DNA from: Afipia sp.
Lineage (GTDB): Bacteria > Pseudomonadota > Alphaproteobacteria > Rhizobiales > Xanthobacteraceae
Reading direction: 5' to 3'
Length of the DNA: 5,901 nt
NCBI GenBank assembly: GCA_026400415.1
Contig: JAPLPA010000074.1
Coordinates: forward strand, 1-5,901
Of this stretch, positions 5,653-5,901 are shown in pieces. Position 1 is the first letter of the stretch, and the number at the start of each line of letters is the position of its first letter. The position numbers and the translations under genes were made by a program. The notes beneath the pieces are model-generated. The model ran no database searches. It was given only the letters and a program-made list of their open reading frames with translations, and was not told the DNA's origin.

Positions 5653-5684
5653 TAGACACGCGACAGGGTTTAGGCAAGGGCAGA

Positions 5685-5700
5685 CGGCGTAATTACGCCG
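5685..5700. repeat. 16-bp perfect palindrome at the 3' end of the unidentified gene
   Basis: CGGCGTAATTACGCCG is identical to its reverse complement. It covers the stop codon (5693-5695) of the minus-strand gene that enters from the right. As RNA it would be a 6-bp G/C-rich stem with an AAUU loop, but no U-tract follows, so a factor-independent terminator is doubtful. It could equally be a protein-binding dyad upstream of the EI24-like gene. Confidence 0.45.
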
Positions 5701-5901
5701 CGCGTTCGAAATCGCGACGGCTCACTTTTTCATCCTCATTCCAAGCCAGCGGCGCTTCCGTTTCCGAGTCAGCCGTTTCAGGAATGAGCCCCGGCGCATC
5801 GAAGATCTCGTCTGGAAAGGGATCATCTTCGCCCGTCACCTCCGGGGACGGTTTGGTCGTGTCGGCCCAATGCAGCGACGTGTAATCGAAGCCAAGCGCG
5901 A
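5693..5901 (-). CDS. C-terminal 68 residues of an unidentified protein (5' end outside window)
   Basis: The minus-strand frame entering at base 5899 is open for 68 codons to a TAA at 5695-5693; the other two minus frames stop early. It starts ALGFDYTSLHWADTT, continues through a long acidic, Pro-rich stretch (EDDPFPDEIFDAPG, ETADSETEAP) and ends LAWNEDEKVSRRDFERAA. Third codon positions are mostly G or C and the composition is protein-like, which supports a real gene. I do not recognise the family. The acidic part looks like a disordered tail after a folded domain, with a short mixed-charge end. It lies 69 bases upstream of the EI24-like gene on the same strand, so the two could share a transcript, though the palindrome and hairpin between them argue for some separation. 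The plus-strand open frame over the same bases appears to be a shadow. Confidence 0.6.
   Translation of the reverse strand, partial: ALGFDYTSLHWADTTKPSPEVTGEDDPFPDEIFDAPGLIPETADSETEAPLAWNEDEKVSRRDFERAA

Noticed and set aside
5649..5677. Minus-strand promoter TTGCCT-17-TAGGTC for the EI24-like gene
   Set aside because: The -35 is acceptable but the -10 matches the consensus at only two of six positions.
5454..5885. Plus-strand frame of 143 residues at the right end
   Set aside because: Ser/Arg-rich, no ribosome-binding site, crosses the hairpin and palindrome, and opposes a better minus-strand coding frame.

Overview
The window looks like a chromosomal housekeeping segment of an alphaproteobacterium, most likely of the Bradyrhizobium/Afipia/Rhodopseudomonas group (Nitrobacteraceae). 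This rests on the G/C-rich third codon positions, on protein sequences that read like those of that group from memory (PyrF, DapB, GpmA, the Ada-like protein, Nth with a Lys/Ala-rich tail), and on the gene order. No database search was possible, so the placement is inference.

Layout. Bases 1-1180 (+): the 3' part of pyrF (pyrimidine synthesis), then two tandem small DUF1330 genes, all closely spaced and probably one transcript. Bases 1181-1260: a short gap with a good sigma70-type promoter. Bases 1261-2650 (+): dapB (lysine/diaminopimelate synthesis) and gpmA (phosphoglycerate mutase); gpmA is broken by an out-of-frame internal loss near its 3' end. Bases 2647-4152 (-): a two-domain AraC-HTH plus O6-methylguanine methyltransferase gene (Ada-like, without the zinc domain), downstream of a DUF2244 membrane protein gene. 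Bases 4139-4175: a very short divergent promoter region. Bases 4175-4948 (+): nth, endonuclease III. Bases 4945-5623 (-): an EI24/CysZ-like membrane protein gene, also broken by an out-of-frame internal loss. Bases 5693-5901 (-): the acidic C-terminus of an unrecognised protein that continues past the window edge.

There is no mobile element, CRISPR array, tRNA or rRNA, and I see no novel defence or biosynthetic system. The points most worth a second look are: (1) two similar clean out-of-frame losses, in gpmA and in the EI24 gene, which are either real pseudogenisation or assembly errors; (2) a divergent promoter between DUF2244 and nth whose palindromic CTATAG core can serve as -10 on both strands and predicts leaderless or nearly leaderless mRNAs for both; (3) a perfect 9-bp hairpin that buries the Shine-Dalgarno sequence of the EI24 gene; (4) two convergent gene pairs whose stop codons overlap. 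Two DNA repair genes (Ada-like and nth) lie close together, separated by DUF2244, but they are on opposite strands and need not be co-regulated.
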